DNA of 64,000 nt from Paenibacillus endoradicis (GCF_024721975.1 NZ_JANQBB010000001.1:868001-932000); one strand, 5' to 3'. Positions 36,901 through 45,390 are shown, counted from the first letter of the stretch. Notes: generated by a model not told the origin, from the letters alone. Program-made: numbers and translations.

Positions 36901-39466
36901 TTTTGTCGAGATCGAACGACTACCGCTTAACGAAAACGGGAAGCTAGACCGTGCCAAGTTACCAGTTCCAAGTAATGAAAATCGTGTTGGCGATAGCGGA
37001 TTTTCTGCACCAGAGACCAAGGAAGAGCATCAAATCGCCGCTGTTTGGAGTGAGGTGCTAGGTCTAGATAAAGTAGGGGTCAACGACGAATTCTTCGACC
37101 TAGGTGGAGATTCGTTCAAGGCGATTAAAGTTGTACGCAAGATGGGCAATTCGTTCAGCGTCATGGATCTCTTCCAATATCCGACGGTTCGTGAACTGGC
37201 GGAGCACCTTACATCCGGTGCGACGCGGAGCGACGACTTATTAATCGAATTTAAGAAGGCATCCAATATCGGGGGCAAAGCTATTACACTAGTATGCGTA
37301 CCGTATGGTGGCGGTAGTGCGATCACTTTCCAACCGCTGGCCAAAGATTTACCACCCAACTATTCCTTGTTTGCCGTCGAATTGCCCGGGCATGATTATA
37401 GTCGACATGGTCAGTTGTTAGCCTCGCTAGATGAAACTACTTCTCGGATTGCTGAAGAAATTAAAAGCAAGGTCAAGGGTGAAGTATATCTCTATGGACA
37501 TTGCTTAGGTGGCGCAATGGTGCTTCGTACAGCGCTGTTGCTGCAGCAAGCGAACGTAGAAGTAAACGGGGTCTTTATGGCGGGTACTTTCCCAGGAACT
37601 AGACTGCCATTTAAGCTGACGGAAAGGTGGCATCGAATGTTCCCGAGCGAGAAGTGGACATCTGATAAGTTCGCACGCGATATGCTCCGCGCTTTCGGTG
37701 GCTTTGATGACGAAATCTCTCCAGAAGAGCAGAAGTTCGTCCTTCGTAACTTGCGCCATGATGCTCGAGAAGCGGAGGATTATTACACTGCGCTCTACGC
37801 ACTGCCAGAGAAACCGAAGCTAAAGGCTCCAATATCTTGCATTGTGGGCGGCGCCGATCGAATGACCGAGTTCTACGAGGAACGATATTTGGAATGGCAG
37901 GATTTCAGCGAGGATGTGGGATTACATGTTGTTGAGCATGCCGGGCATTATTTTCATAAACATCAATCCAATCTTGTCGTCAAAATCATCTCGCAGCAGA
38001 TTCGCAATTGGGATGAAAATAGCGACTATGAGGGAAAACAATCGACTTTGAATCACTTCTCTCGTATCAATTCTGCAACTCAACATGCAACGCAACAAGA
38101 GCAGGATAAAAGGGGTGTTCAGCCAAGCGTAAAATCATTTCTGATGGTAACGTTATGCTTGATCATTGCCACGATAGGTACTTCGCTGACCGGATTCGCA
38201 TTAGGAATATGGGTATACGATCGTACTGGATCAATCTCGGATTATGCGACGATCTCGCTTTATGCAATTTTGCCAACATTACTGCTACTTCCTCTAGCCG
38301 GTGCGGTTGTGGATCGCTACGATCGACGAAAGGTAATGCTTGCAGGACAGATGTTAGCGTTATGCTCATGCATCTTTCTTGCGACTATGCTTTATTTGGA
38401 TGCGTTGTCGCTATGGGCGATATACGTGGCTGCGGGCGTGGGATCAATCGCTGGAGCTTTCACGATGCCGGCCTATCAAGCTGCAACAGCGCAACTCGTG
38501 CCTAAAAGGTACTTGGGACACGCGAACGGATTAGGACAGCTCGTTATGTCCTTGAACGGAATTATGGCACCAGCACTTGGTGGTGCTCTGGTCGTATTGA
38601 TTGGACTGCAAACAATTGTCATACTCGATTTGGTGTTGATTAGTTTATCGATTATCATTTTGTCTCTAATCCGCTTCCCGAACCTGATGTTCAAAAAGCG
38701 CGAGGAACCGATGATCAGAGAAATTGTCGGAGGATGGAAATACATCATACAAAGGAAGAGCTTGATTGCGATGGTCGTGTTTTTCGTAGTCGTCAATTTC
38801 TTCATGAGCTTATATAACGTGTTGACGACACCTTTTCTACTACAGTTCATGACAGCTGACAAAGTAGGCATTGTTATTGCATTTGAGGGTGCAGGACTAT
38901 TAATTGGTTCAATACTCATGTCGATATGGGGTGGCTTCGACCGCAGAGCGGACGGAATGGTAGGTTTCGTTATGTTGACTGGAGTATCAATCGTGATTGT
39001 TGGCATCTATCCATCACTTGTAACTGCAGCCATCGGATTATTCGGATTTGGTCTAGCGCTTGCGCTTATCAATACACACTGGCTTTCATTAATACAGACA
39101 AAGGTTGGGCTTGAGCTACAAGGACGCGTATTAGCAACGAACCAAGTTATGGCCTTCAGTATGCGTCCGCTTAGCTTCCTACTTGCAGGACCACTTGTTG
39201 CATCTGTTTTCGTTCCGCTAACATCGGCGTTACCAGCTGGTATAAATTCTAAAGGATTGTTTGGAACGGGAGATGGGATGGGCATCGGGCTGCTGATTAC
39301 TTCGATTGGTGTCATCTTGTTCGTCTGGGGATTACTCGGCATGAGATATCGGCAATTGCGTCATATGGAGACTATATTGCCAGATGCAGTACCGGATGCC
39401 GTCATTATTCGAGATAAGGATCAGTTGCAGCACCAAGCAGATCGCCAAATAGGAGTAGGAATCTAA
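33899..39466 (+). CDS. NRPS C-A-PCP-TE fused to an MFS exporter
   Basis: This 1855-residue fusion has a condensation domain with HHLIYDGWS near residue 174; an adenylation domain (TYQELNERAN near 531, FTSGSTGTPKG near 660, YGPTET near 801, NENGKLDRA near 1011); PCP GGDSFKAIK near 1070; and a thioesterase at about 1115-1360 with the nucleophile motif GHCLGG, where Cys1202 replaces Ser. After a linker of about 50 residues, a 12-helix MFS domain fills 1408-1824 (AGAVVDRYDRRKVMLAGQ). The A-pocket reads D-L-P-K-I-A-H-V-S-K by hand; K and H recall Asp codes (DLTKVGHIGK). It adds the second residue, releases the chain and probably exports it. AAGGAGGAG precedes the ATG. Confidence 0.93.
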   Translation: MTKTIDRLEQLSPERRALLALKAKQQKAKAAAATAVIPKQPREEGENKFPLSFPQQRIMFFEEYMPGTERYNFANGYKLIGKLDVTSLHKTLNEIIKRHEIMRAVISYENDDYVQIIRPEFTIDLPVIELIDENKVFERMEKEATAPYDFLNGPLVKATLFRLDPEKHVLVWMTHHLIYDGWSADVFDEELPAIYRSFVLEEPLVLPELPIQYPDFAVWQRQWMTGTEYDNQLSYWKKKLTPVPATLDLPTDYPRPSIQVERKAGFFSMSLEPSFSQRIRDASKQLGCTSFVLLLAAYKVLLASYNGKKEIVVGTPMANRGKQEIEKLAGFFANTVALRSAIDMGGTFSDFIAAVRDTVLEANDHQDLPFDRLVDEVNPDRVIGHSLFFDTMFLFERHGQAMVDLPDLQIVPFVGDRTRGGMLDLTMTVFENQKLGMEVTLTYRLDLFRESTIQQMADHFCNILEHVLDNSELPLYTVAALSGDQLRKVLVDWNAIETSPADLQFPHLLAERQANLTPTAIAVCSEGNMLTYQELNERANRLAHYLRRMEIGPNHTVGLYMERTVDIIVGLLGILKAGGAYVPLDPKLPVDRLRMIAQEADVSVIVTEDSLADLQPQFDDKESTPIRMVSLDSDWVTIGQEDSSNPEVVSKPSDLMYVLFTSGSTGTPKGVAVEHRNYANYFEGIMQRLELRQGLSFAIVSTLAADLGTPMIWGALATGGTLHVIPYERAADPDAFASYCETYPIDVMKIVPSHMELLLGVSKPSVIIPRECLILAGEASHWGTIAEIRRLHPGCRIQNHYGPTETTVSVLTYEVPVGGNEQDHQAVLPLGRPLPNAPAYVLNDYLQPVPAGSIGELYIGGSAVTRGYYGRPDLTAERFLPNPFKDQLGDRMYRTGDLVRHLPNGTIQFIGRMDQQVKIRGYRVETGEIEHVLLQVKGLHDAVVTVREDEPGDKRLVAYLVPEHHFVSPSQDMSLLGAQIDLKAIRKYLKSVLPDYMLPSAFVEIERLPLNENGKLDRAKLPVPSNENRVGDSGFSAPETKEEHQIAAVWSEVLGLDKVGVNDEFFDLGGDSFKAIKVVRKMGNSFSVMDLFQYPTVRELAEHLTSGATRSDDLLIEFKKASNIGGKAITLVCVPYGGGSAITFQPLAKDLPPNYSLFAVELPGHDYSRHGQLLASLDETTSRIAEEIKSKVKGEVYLYGHCLGGAMVLRTALLLQQANVEVNGVFMAGTFPGTRLPFKLTERWHRMFPSEKWTSDKFARDMLRAFGGFDDEISPEEQKFVLRNLRHDAREAEDYYTALYALPEKPKLKAPISCIVGGADRMTEFYEERYLEWQDFSEDVGLHVVEHAGHYFHKHQSNLVVKIISQQIRNWDENSDYEGKQSTLNHFSRINSATQHATQQEQDKRGVQPSVKSFLMVTLCLIIATIGTSLTGFALGIWVYDRTGSISDYATISLYAILPTLLLLPLAGAVVDRYDRRKVMLAGQMLALCSCIFLATMLYLDALSLWAIYVAAGVGSIAGAFTMPAYQAATAQLVPKRYLGHANGLGQLVMSLNGIMAPALGGALVVLIGLQTIVILDLVLISLSIIILSLIRFPNLMFKKREEPMIREIVGGWKYIIQRKSLIAMVVFFVVVNFFMSLYNVLTTPFLLQFMTADKVGIVIAFEGAGLLIGSILMSIWGGFDRRADGMVGFVMLTGVSIVIVGIYPSLVTAAIGLFGFGLALALINTHWLSLIQTKVGLELQGRVLATNQVMAFSMRPLSFLLAGPLVASVFVPLTSALPAGINSKGLFGTGDGMGIGLLITSIGVILFVWGLLGMRYRQLRHMETILPDAVPDAVIIRDKDQLQHQADRQIGVGI

Positions 39467-39489
39467 TAGATGAATAAGGGAGGATACTG

Positions 39490-39687
39490 ATGATGGAGAA
39501 TCAATTGTCAGAAGAAAACTACAAAGTAGTTGTCAATGCTGAGGAGCAATATGCGTTATGGCCTGTGCACCTGCATAATCCATCGGGCTGGAGTAATGCT
39601 GGCAAGAACGGAACGAAAGAAGAATGCTTAGCTTATGTGAAGGAAGTATGGATTGACTTGACGCCGCTAAGCTTACGTCAAGCATGA
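39490..39687 (+). CDS. MbtH-like NRPS chaperone
   Basis: This 65-residue protein matches the MbtH pattern: NAEEQYALWPVHLHNPSGWS, then GTKEECLAYVKEVWIDLTPLSLR, including the conserved tryptophans. The usual WTDMRP is WIDLTP here. MbtH proteins bind adenylation domains and aid their folding or activity. The gene follows the large synthetase and overlaps the PPTase start by 4 bp. Two adjacent ATG codons are possible starts. Confidence 0.95.
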   Translation: MMENQLSEENYKVVVNAEEQYALWPVHLHNPSGWSNAGKNGTKEECLAYVKEVWIDLTPLSLRQA

Positions 39688-40400
39688 GATCTGTCCCAGC
39701 TATATTTGCAGTTCGTATGGATAATTGTTCGGTTCAAGTGAACCTTGAGCGAATTGCACGCTGGTCTGCTCTTGTGCCAGTTGAACGAGCGCTTCGGATT
39801 GCACGGTTTCGGCATTGGGAGGATCAATGGCGATCGCTCGCCGGCGATATGTTGTTGAGTTTTATTCTGCGAGAGAAATACAGACTGCCTAGTCATCGGA
39901 TGATATTTACTCAAAGCGCATATGGCAAGCCAAAATTGAGTGGGAATGACGTTCATTTTAACGTCTCTCATTCTGGTGTATGGGCGGTCGCAGCTTTCCA
40001 CTCGGAGGCGATTGGCATCGATATTGAGCAGATAGCCATAGTGGATATGGAGCTTGCACGTTCGATATTCCTAAGCAACGAATATGAAGCATTATGTAGC
40101 CAGCCGGCTTATGAACGCGATCGTATGTTTTATATGATTTGGACTGCCAAAGAAAGCTACATCAAAGCTATAGGCAAGGGATTGTCAATACCTTTAGACT
40201 CGTTTAGCGTAGCTGGAACGCTTGGCAACGTTAGAAATAAACCTTCCGAGGTCGTAACTGAGTTTGGATCAACTGCATATTCAACTAACTGGCATTTGCG
40301 TCAATTTGAGCTGGATCCTGACTATATGCTAACGGTTTGCTCAACGTCGACGAATTGGCCAACCCGCTTGTTGGTATTAGATGCTACGCAACTGAACTAA
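39684..40400 (+). CDS. Sfp-type 4'-phosphopantetheinyl transferase
   Basis: This 238-residue enzyme has the paired magnesium/CoA motifs of the Sfp group, GIDIEQI near residue 110 and WTAKESYIKAIGKGL near 153, preceded by VHFNVSHSGVWAVAAF. It transfers phosphopantetheine from CoA to the PCP serines of the two synthetases (GGHS and GGDS). Its start overlaps the mbtH stop (ATGA). It completes the first transcript of the cluster. Confidence 0.95.
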   Translation: MRSVPAIFAVRMDNCSVQVNLERIARWSALVPVERALRIARFRHWEDQWRSLAGDMLLSFILREKYRLPSHRMIFTQSAYGKPKLSGNDVHFNVSHSGVWAVAAFHSEAIGIDIEQIAIVDMELARSIFLSNEYEALCSQPAYERDRMFYMIWTAKESYIKAIGKGLSIPLDSFSVAGTLGNVRNKPSEVVTEFGSTAYSTNWHLRQFELDPDYMLTVCSTSTNWPTRLLVLDATQLN

Positions 40401-40415
40401 ATCATAAGTGCATGG

Positions 40416-40448
40416 GAGACTGTCGACTCTTTGGAGGCCGACAGTTTC
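40416..40448 (+). terminator. hairpin after the PPTase gene
   Basis: GAGACTGTCG pairs with CGACAGTTTC (one G-T pair) around a 13-base loop. There is no strong T-run, so termination may be partial and let some transcription continue to the second part of the cluster. Confidence 0.55.
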
Positions 40449-40646
40449 TAAGTGCACGACTAAGACAATAATTTGAAATGTGGAAAATCTTTATAACGGT
40501 GTCGAGGGAAATAACATACCTTGTACTTACCGAAAGATAACGTCCATGCCTTTTGGAATGTTACTGAATAAAATGTGTGTTGCTAGTCGATTTGTATTTT
40601 GAAGTTAACTGTTTCAAAAGATATTAACAATAATGGAGGTATACTT

Positions 40647-41333
40647 ATGGATTTAATTCGCAGACATTTATGGATCGCTTTTCTTTTACTAGGAATTGTA
40701 GGTTTCTTAGTTGTGTGGTTAGGAATTCCTCGTGAGCCGGAAATTGAGAAGCTCTGGCACTTGTTTGTTAAGTTGGCCAGTTATGGGTGTATTCTAGGTT
40801 GCATTGCATTTTTTCCAAACAAACTAAAATACGGTCATCTGTTGGTCTATGCACCGTTCATAGTTTTCTTGGGTTACTTAATTCCTAGAGTCAGTTTCTT
40901 CGGCGTAACAGGAAATGTTATAGTGACGAACTTCGAAACTGTTGGGGAATGGTATACGCTACTGTATTTGTTGGTCGTTCAAATGATCAACTTTTCCGTT
41001 GCCTTTGCATACCGAATGGGTGGAGGCACACCTGGAAAGACAATCAAAATTTCATTACTGGCGACCATCACACTATTCTCCGGATTTCTTGACTTAGCGT
41101 TCTATACGATTAATCCAGTGGAAATTCCAGAAGGCGGGTTGATTTATGCTCATCATATTATCGTATTTCTAGGATCCGCACCTTCTTATAATGAGACGAT
41201 TTTGTTCGCAATTGCTCATATTCCGTTATTCCTATTAGTTGTATTTGCACCTCTAGATAAGTGGTTCGGCCAGATTTCCAATCGGGTGCAAAGTAAAGGT
41301 AAACAGGTAACAACGCCAGTAGTTAATTCCTAA
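40647..41333 (+). CDS. polytopic membrane protein of unknown family in the NRPS cluster
   Basis: This 228-residue protein has about seven hydrophobic segments. Possible functional residues include YAHHIIVFLG and IAHIPLFLL in the second half, which place several His within or near the membrane. The family is not recognised. ATG 40647 follows TGGAGG with good spacing; an in-frame TTG at 40599 lies upstream of that site. It begins the second transcript and is followed 4 bp later by the flippase gene, so the two proteins probably work together. Confidence 0.75.
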   Translation: MDLIRRHLWIAFLLLGIVGFLVVWLGIPREPEIEKLWHLFVKLASYGCILGCIAFFPNKLKYGHLLVYAPFIVFLGYLIPRVSFFGVTGNVIVTNFETVGEWYTLLYLLVVQMINFSVAFAYRMGGGTPGKTIKISLLATITLFSGFLDLAFYTINPVEIPEGGLIYAHHIIVFLGSAPSYNETILFAIAHIPLFLLVVFAPLDKWFGQISNRVQSKGKQVTTPVVNS

Positions 41334-41337
41334 TTCC

Positions 41338-42675
41338 ATGGAAGAAGAGACTATTGTCTTAACAGGTAAAGTAGGGCGTATAGCCGCCGTTATATCAATT
41401 TTCCGGAAACTGGTAAATAGGCCAGGGAGTACACTTTTTCTCCGGAATTTTAGCGTCACCTTCATCTTCAAGACATTATCTCTTTTACTGACGCTAGTCG
41501 TATATGTCATAAGTATTCGTGAGCTAGGTGTTATTACATGGGGGCAAATTGCGCTTATCGGTAGTGTTGCTAATATTATGCTAATTCCGCTGACCTTTGG
41601 CCTGCACAATGGTGTTATTAAGTATGTACCTGTTTCATCTGCGGATGAAACTAGGGAAATAATGGGAACAGCACTCATTGCTAACTTAGTGCCGTCATCC
41701 ATTCTTACCTTACTGCTTGTTATCGCAGGACCGACTGTGGAGATCTGGTTTGGTTTCCCGCTTCAAAATTGGATAGCTACTGTTGCACTCGCTATGAGCA
41801 TTAATATGTACATCTTGACCGAATCCTTTCTACGTGGGCAGCAGATGTTTTTCCGCCTGGGTATGTATAAACTACTCGGTTCTGTTGTGTTTCTAGGAGG
41901 GACTTTGTTTGGGATGTATGTATTAGGAGTTAAGTCCATGTCTAGCTATATGATTCCATTAATCGCACAAAATGTGTTCTTCTTTGTTAGTGCACTTGTG
42001 AAGAGTGGTCTAATTCCACTTCATTTTTCTTTAAAAACATTGAAAAAGCTTTTTTCCTACGGATTGCTCGTTATGCTGTCCTGGCTAATGTCAGCTTTGC
42101 TTTTTACGAGTGATTTATTTCTTGTAGCTCATTTTGGTGCTCAGTATGATCTCGGCGTGTATTCTGTCTATCAGAATACAATTCGAAATCTCTGTACGAT
42201 ACTGTTCCACGATGTATTCGCTGTCGTGTTTATGCCTATGGTAGCAGCAATGAACAGGCGAAAAGTTGATCGAATGATTATGAAATTTTCAATTCCAATT
42301 TTTATTGTAGTATGGCTTGGTGCGGCTATCGTGACGACTGTGCTTATTCTACTATATGGTAAGTCAATACCACTAGATTGGCTATATGTTTGCTTAACAT
42401 CTGCTGGTATTGCAATGAATATGTTGTACCTTTTGATTAGCACGGTGATCTCACTAGATGGAGTCAAAGCAGCGAAATGGATTTTCACCGCACTCATTAT
42501 TCCTATACCAGCAATGCTCTATCTTCAATATTTGTTTGTCAAACAATGGGGAATGATAGGTGGAATGAGCGCAGTTATTTTATTGAACGTATGTTTGGTC
42601 ATCGTTCTTCGAATAACAGTACGGTATTTCTACCAGATCCAATCGGCTTCTAAGGAAGGAGATGTGTCCTTTTGA
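41338..42675 (+). CDS. polysaccharide-type flippase (MATE/Wzx superfamily)
   Basis: This 445-residue protein has about twelve to fourteen helices. The start of the transport core, NRPGSTLFLRNFSVTFIFKTLS followed by GVITWGQIALIGSVANIM, resembles the PST/Wzx-type exporters that flip undecaprenyl-linked sugars. No ribosome site is obvious; it starts 4 bp after the previous stop, so translation is probably coupled. It overlaps the GT2 gene by 4 bp. In this cluster it could flip a lipid-linked sugar or the glycosylated product. Confidence 0.82.
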   Translation: MEEETIVLTGKVGRIAAVISIFRKLVNRPGSTLFLRNFSVTFIFKTLSLLLTLVVYVISIRELGVITWGQIALIGSVANIMLIPLTFGLHNGVIKYVPVSSADETREIMGTALIANLVPSSILTLLLVIAGPTVEIWFGFPLQNWIATVALAMSINMYILTESFLRGQQMFFRLGMYKLLGSVVFLGGTLFGMYVLGVKSMSSYMIPLIAQNVFFFVSALVKSGLIPLHFSLKTLKKLFSYGLLVMLSWLMSALLFTSDLFLVAHFGAQYDLGVYSVYQNTIRNLCTILFHDVFAVVFMPMVAAMNRRKVDRMIMKFSIPIFIVVWLGAAIVTTVLILLYGKSIPLDWLYVCLTSAGIAMNMLYLLISTVISLDGVKAAKWIFTALIIPIPAMLYLQYLFVKQWGMIGGMSAVILLNVCLVIVLRITVRYFYQIQSASKEGDVSF

Positions 42676-43880
42676 TTAAGTATAGTGTAGTAATTCCAAC
42701 CTATAATAATATGGTGTTGCTCAACAATACGCTGGAATCCCTTAACGACCAGCTTGATTTTGAGAATAATCAATATGAAGTTATCGTCGTAGATGACGGT
42801 TCAAGCGAAAACACATTGAATGCGATACAAGACACACCGAGAACTTATTCTTTTCAGTACATCTATCTGGAACGTACAACCGATTCCTGTCGAGCACGTG
42901 TGCGTAACATTGGGTGGAGAAAGGCTCAAGGTGTATTTGTTGTTTTTCTTGATGCAGATATGGTTGTCAACCGGAATTACTTGAGCGAGCTTAGCCGTTA
43001 TGTTGACCAACATTCCGATCTAATTGTGATTTCCTACCGTTATATGTTGAAAGAACCGATTGCATTCGAGGATATCAAGTTAGGACGAATATTTGAAAAG
43101 AACTACCGAACACTAGATTATTTCGAAGCTCGTCACTTCGACAGCCAACAACATTCATTTAATCTTGCTACGCTCAAGCATCCCTGGCACTGCGTATATT
43201 CTTGCAATATGGCTCTTTCAAAAGAGAAACTAGAGTTGCTAGGTGGATTCGACGAAAGATACAAAGGTTGGGGAATGGAAGATACCGATATTGGATATCG
43301 ATGCTATCGACTCGGGATGAGCATTGTTTCCCACCTAGGTATTGAGGCTTTGCATCAGTATCATGGAGAAGCGTTTGGCGATATAAAAAATCAACAGAAG
43401 ATGTATGAGTGGGATAAAAACATTACACTTATGTACGAGATTCACCCTTATCTACACAAGGAGCTTCCTCGGTGGCGAATCAACTTCGCCTATTTTGCCC
43501 GCCGTGTTCCCAAATTGCTTATGCGGTCCGAACGTAATCGATTTGAATATCGATTTGACGTTCGACAAGAAGAAGAAATACCGGACTTAAAAGTTCAAAT
43601 TATCGAGCTCTCAACTAAACCCGGGAACTTGATCGTCATATGGGATGAAGTTGAATCAGTGGACCTTCATTTATGGATTCAATTATTAGGATACACGCAG
43701 AGCGAAATCCGGTATTTTCCGAAATCATACATGCTTGAACAAGCGGAAATTCGTCAGTTCTTCAATAAGGTATTTCCATTAAAGAAAATTATCGTACTTA
43801 GCTACATGTGTCTGAAGTTGATTGGCAAAAAATTCTTCCGCTGGGCTACTGGGTTTCGGTTGCAACTGTCAAAGAAGTAA
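42672..43880 (+). CDS. GT2-family glycosyltransferase
   Basis: This 402-residue protein has the GT-A nucleotide-sugar domain at its N-terminus: YSVVIPTYNNMVLLNNTLESL, VIVVDDGSSENT, and the metal-binding VVFLDADMVV. A GFDERYKGWGMEDTDIGYR segment near residue 200, typical of the galactosyltransferase-type C-part, contains the ED pair used as catalytic base in such enzymes. About 120 more residues follow with no recognised domain. TTG is the start, behind AAGGAAGGAG, and it overlaps the flippase stop. It would use a nucleotide sugar to build on a lipid or peptide acceptor. Confidence 0.9.
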   Translation: MIKYSVVIPTYNNMVLLNNTLESLNDQLDFENNQYEVIVVDDGSSENTLNAIQDTPRTYSFQYIYLERTTDSCRARVRNIGWRKAQGVFVVFLDADMVVNRNYLSELSRYVDQHSDLIVISYRYMLKEPIAFEDIKLGRIFEKNYRTLDYFEARHFDSQQHSFNLATLKHPWHCVYSCNMALSKEKLELLGGFDERYKGWGMEDTDIGYRCYRLGMSIVSHLGIEALHQYHGEAFGDIKNQQKMYEWDKNITLMYEIHPYLHKELPRWRINFAYFARRVPKLLMRSERNRFEYRFDVRQEEEIPDLKVQIIELSTKPGNLIVIWDEVESVDLHLWIQLLGYTQSEIRYFPKSYMLEQAEIRQFFNKVFPLKKIIVLSYMCLKLIGKKFFRWATGFRLQLSKK

Positions 43881-43928
43881 GCTTGATTTTCTATGTTCCT
43901 CACTAATAGGATGGAGGTGAGACGATAG

Positions 43929-44837
43929 GTGGAACTGGGCAAGGATGCCATCCAGTTGGAAAAAAGGCCTGATTTATATGAAGTAGCTATATTATTGTTT
44001 AAACAGCTTCGGCCTCGCCAGTGGAGTAAGAATCTGCTCGTTTTTGGAGCGTTAGTATTTTCCGTCGAAAAAATGAATATAGACGGCATATTAGCAAGTC
44101 TGATCGCGTTTCTTTTATATTGTTTAGTATCAGGTTGTGTATATATTCTGAACGATTATGTGGATATAGAGGCTGATCGCCAGCACCCTGACAAAGTAAA
44201 ACGTCCGATGGCTTCAGGACGGCTTAATCCAACAACAGCTCTCGTTTTTGGAGGGTTTTTACTAATTATTTCGCTTACATTAGCATTGTATCAGGATATG
44301 TTGTTTGGATGTTTGCTTACTGCCTATTTCATTATGAATGTATCTTATTCACTTAAACTGAAGGATTTCGTTATCTTGGATATCATGATTATTGCTTGCG
44401 GATTTGGAATGAGAGCTTTAGGCGGAGGTCTTGTAATTAATGCGAGTTTTACATCATGGTTTTTGATGTGTGTTTTTTTTGTATCCCTATTTCTAGCAAT
44501 CGGAAAGCGCAGACATGAGTTACTCCTACTAGAGCACGACAAAGGCTCCCATCGCAAGGTTTTAATTAACTATTCCGAGCCTTTGCTTAATCAATTATCT
44601 GGTATAGTAACGACCATGACGATCATGTCCTACTCGCTATATACTTTTGTATCTGACCAATCTATCTACTTAATGTGGACAATACCCGTTGTAATCTACG
44701 GAATGTTTAGGTATCTATACTTGGTTCATGTGTTAGGTAAGGGTGGGAAACCGGAAGAATTATTATATGAAGATAAAGGAATACTTGCTTCCATTTTGCT
44801 GTTCGGCATTTCAGTAGTGCTAATTCTAAATATTTAA
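43929..44837 (+). CDS. UbiA-family prenyltransferase, decaprenyl-phosphate phosphoribosyltransferase type
   Basis: This 302-residue integral membrane protein starts the conserved part with LRPRQWSKNLLVFGALVFS and has the first aspartate motif NDYVDIEADRQHPDKVKRP near residue 75, followed by the second motif region with KLKDFVILDIMIIACGFGMRALGG. This exact pattern is that of mycobacterial DPPR synthase (Rv3806c), which joins phosphoribosyl pyrophosphate to polyprenyl phosphate. Its place behind the GT2 and flippase genes suggests a polyprenyl-phospho-pentose donor for glycosylation. GTG start behind GGAGGTGAG. Family sure, role in this cluster inferred. Confidence 0.88.
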   Translation: MELGKDAIQLEKRPDLYEVAILLFKQLRPRQWSKNLLVFGALVFSVEKMNIDGILASLIAFLLYCLVSGCVYILNDYVDIEADRQHPDKVKRPMASGRLNPTTALVFGGFLLIISLTLALYQDMLFGCLLTAYFIMNVSYSLKLKDFVILDIMIIACGFGMRALGGGLVINASFTSWFLMCVFFVSLFLAIGKRRHELLLLEHDKGSHRKVLINYSEPLLNQLSGIVTTMTIMSYSLYTFVSDQSIYLMWTIPVVIYGMFRYLYLVHVLGKGGKPEELLYEDKGILASILLFGISVVLILNI

Positions 44838-44920
44838 AGTGTACTCAACCCAGAATGGTGGACTCTTAACAACAGTGGATCTATTTAGGAAGCCATTGAA
44901 ATAGTCAAAAACTTATAAAA

Positions 44921-44957
44921 AGGGTAGCCATCTTCATGTATAAGAGGGTGGCTACCC
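44921..44957 (+). terminator. hairpin closing the NRPS cluster
   Basis: AGGGTAGCCA pairs with TGGCTACCCT around a loop of about 17 bases. The T-run is weak (CTATTTAGGG). Confidence 0.7.
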
Positions 44958-45045
44958 TATTTAGGGGGATAATAAACTAGGTTGAATAGAACCTATTTCA
45001 GAAGAATGCATACATTAGGATAAACGACTAAAGGAAGTGATATCA

Positions 45046-45198
45046 ATGAACAAAGACGCTCAAATTGAAGAAGCTAGAAATACACTAATAGGTAGATTAT
45101 TTACATTAGGTGGGTCAGCTCTATTCTTAATTGGTTCTCTAATTATTGCAATCCTTGGGTATCAATCGTATATAAGTTTACTAGATCCAATCAACTGA
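45046..45198 (+). CDS. 50-residue single-helix membrane peptide
   Basis: ATG 45046 with AAGGAAG in front opens a 50-codon ORF ending at TGA 45196-45198, then a perfect terminator at 45262. The peptide has a charged N-terminus (NKDAQIEEARNTLIGRL) and one hydrophobic helix (ALFLIGSLIIAILGYQSYI). No family recognised. Confidence 0.65.
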   Translation: MNKDAQIEEARNTLIGRLFTLGGSALFLIGSLIIAILGYQSYISLLDPIN

Positions 45199-45261
45199 AC
45201 AAAAACACTCATTCACTCAAAGTAAGTTAGAAATACTTATCTAGAGTTTAACATGTGACAA

Positions 45262-45300
45262 ATAGTGGAAAGACCTCCTTAGCGGAGGTCTTTCCACTAT
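45262..45300. terminator. intrinsic terminator, perfect 17-bp stem
   Basis: ATAGTGGAAAGACCTCC pairs perfectly with GGAGGTCTTTCCACTAT around TTAGC. It terminates the small membrane peptide gene. Confidence 0.85.
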
Positions 45301-45390
45301 TTGCTTCTGATTCATTATTGTTGTATCTTAAAATATAATGCTTTGTTCATTCAACATGATGACGAGTTACTCATAAGGAGTTGGTATTTT

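Noticed and set aside
38476..39006. Long antisense ORF of 176 codons inside the MFS domain of the NRPS fusion
   Set aside because: It lies wholly antisense to a well-supported domain, has low-complexity Thr/Ile/Pro-rich translation and no ribosome site.
45301..45390. Extended N-terminus of the AI-2E transporter frame
   Set aside because: The extension has no ribosome site and borders the previous terminator; TTG 45391 has AAGGAG.
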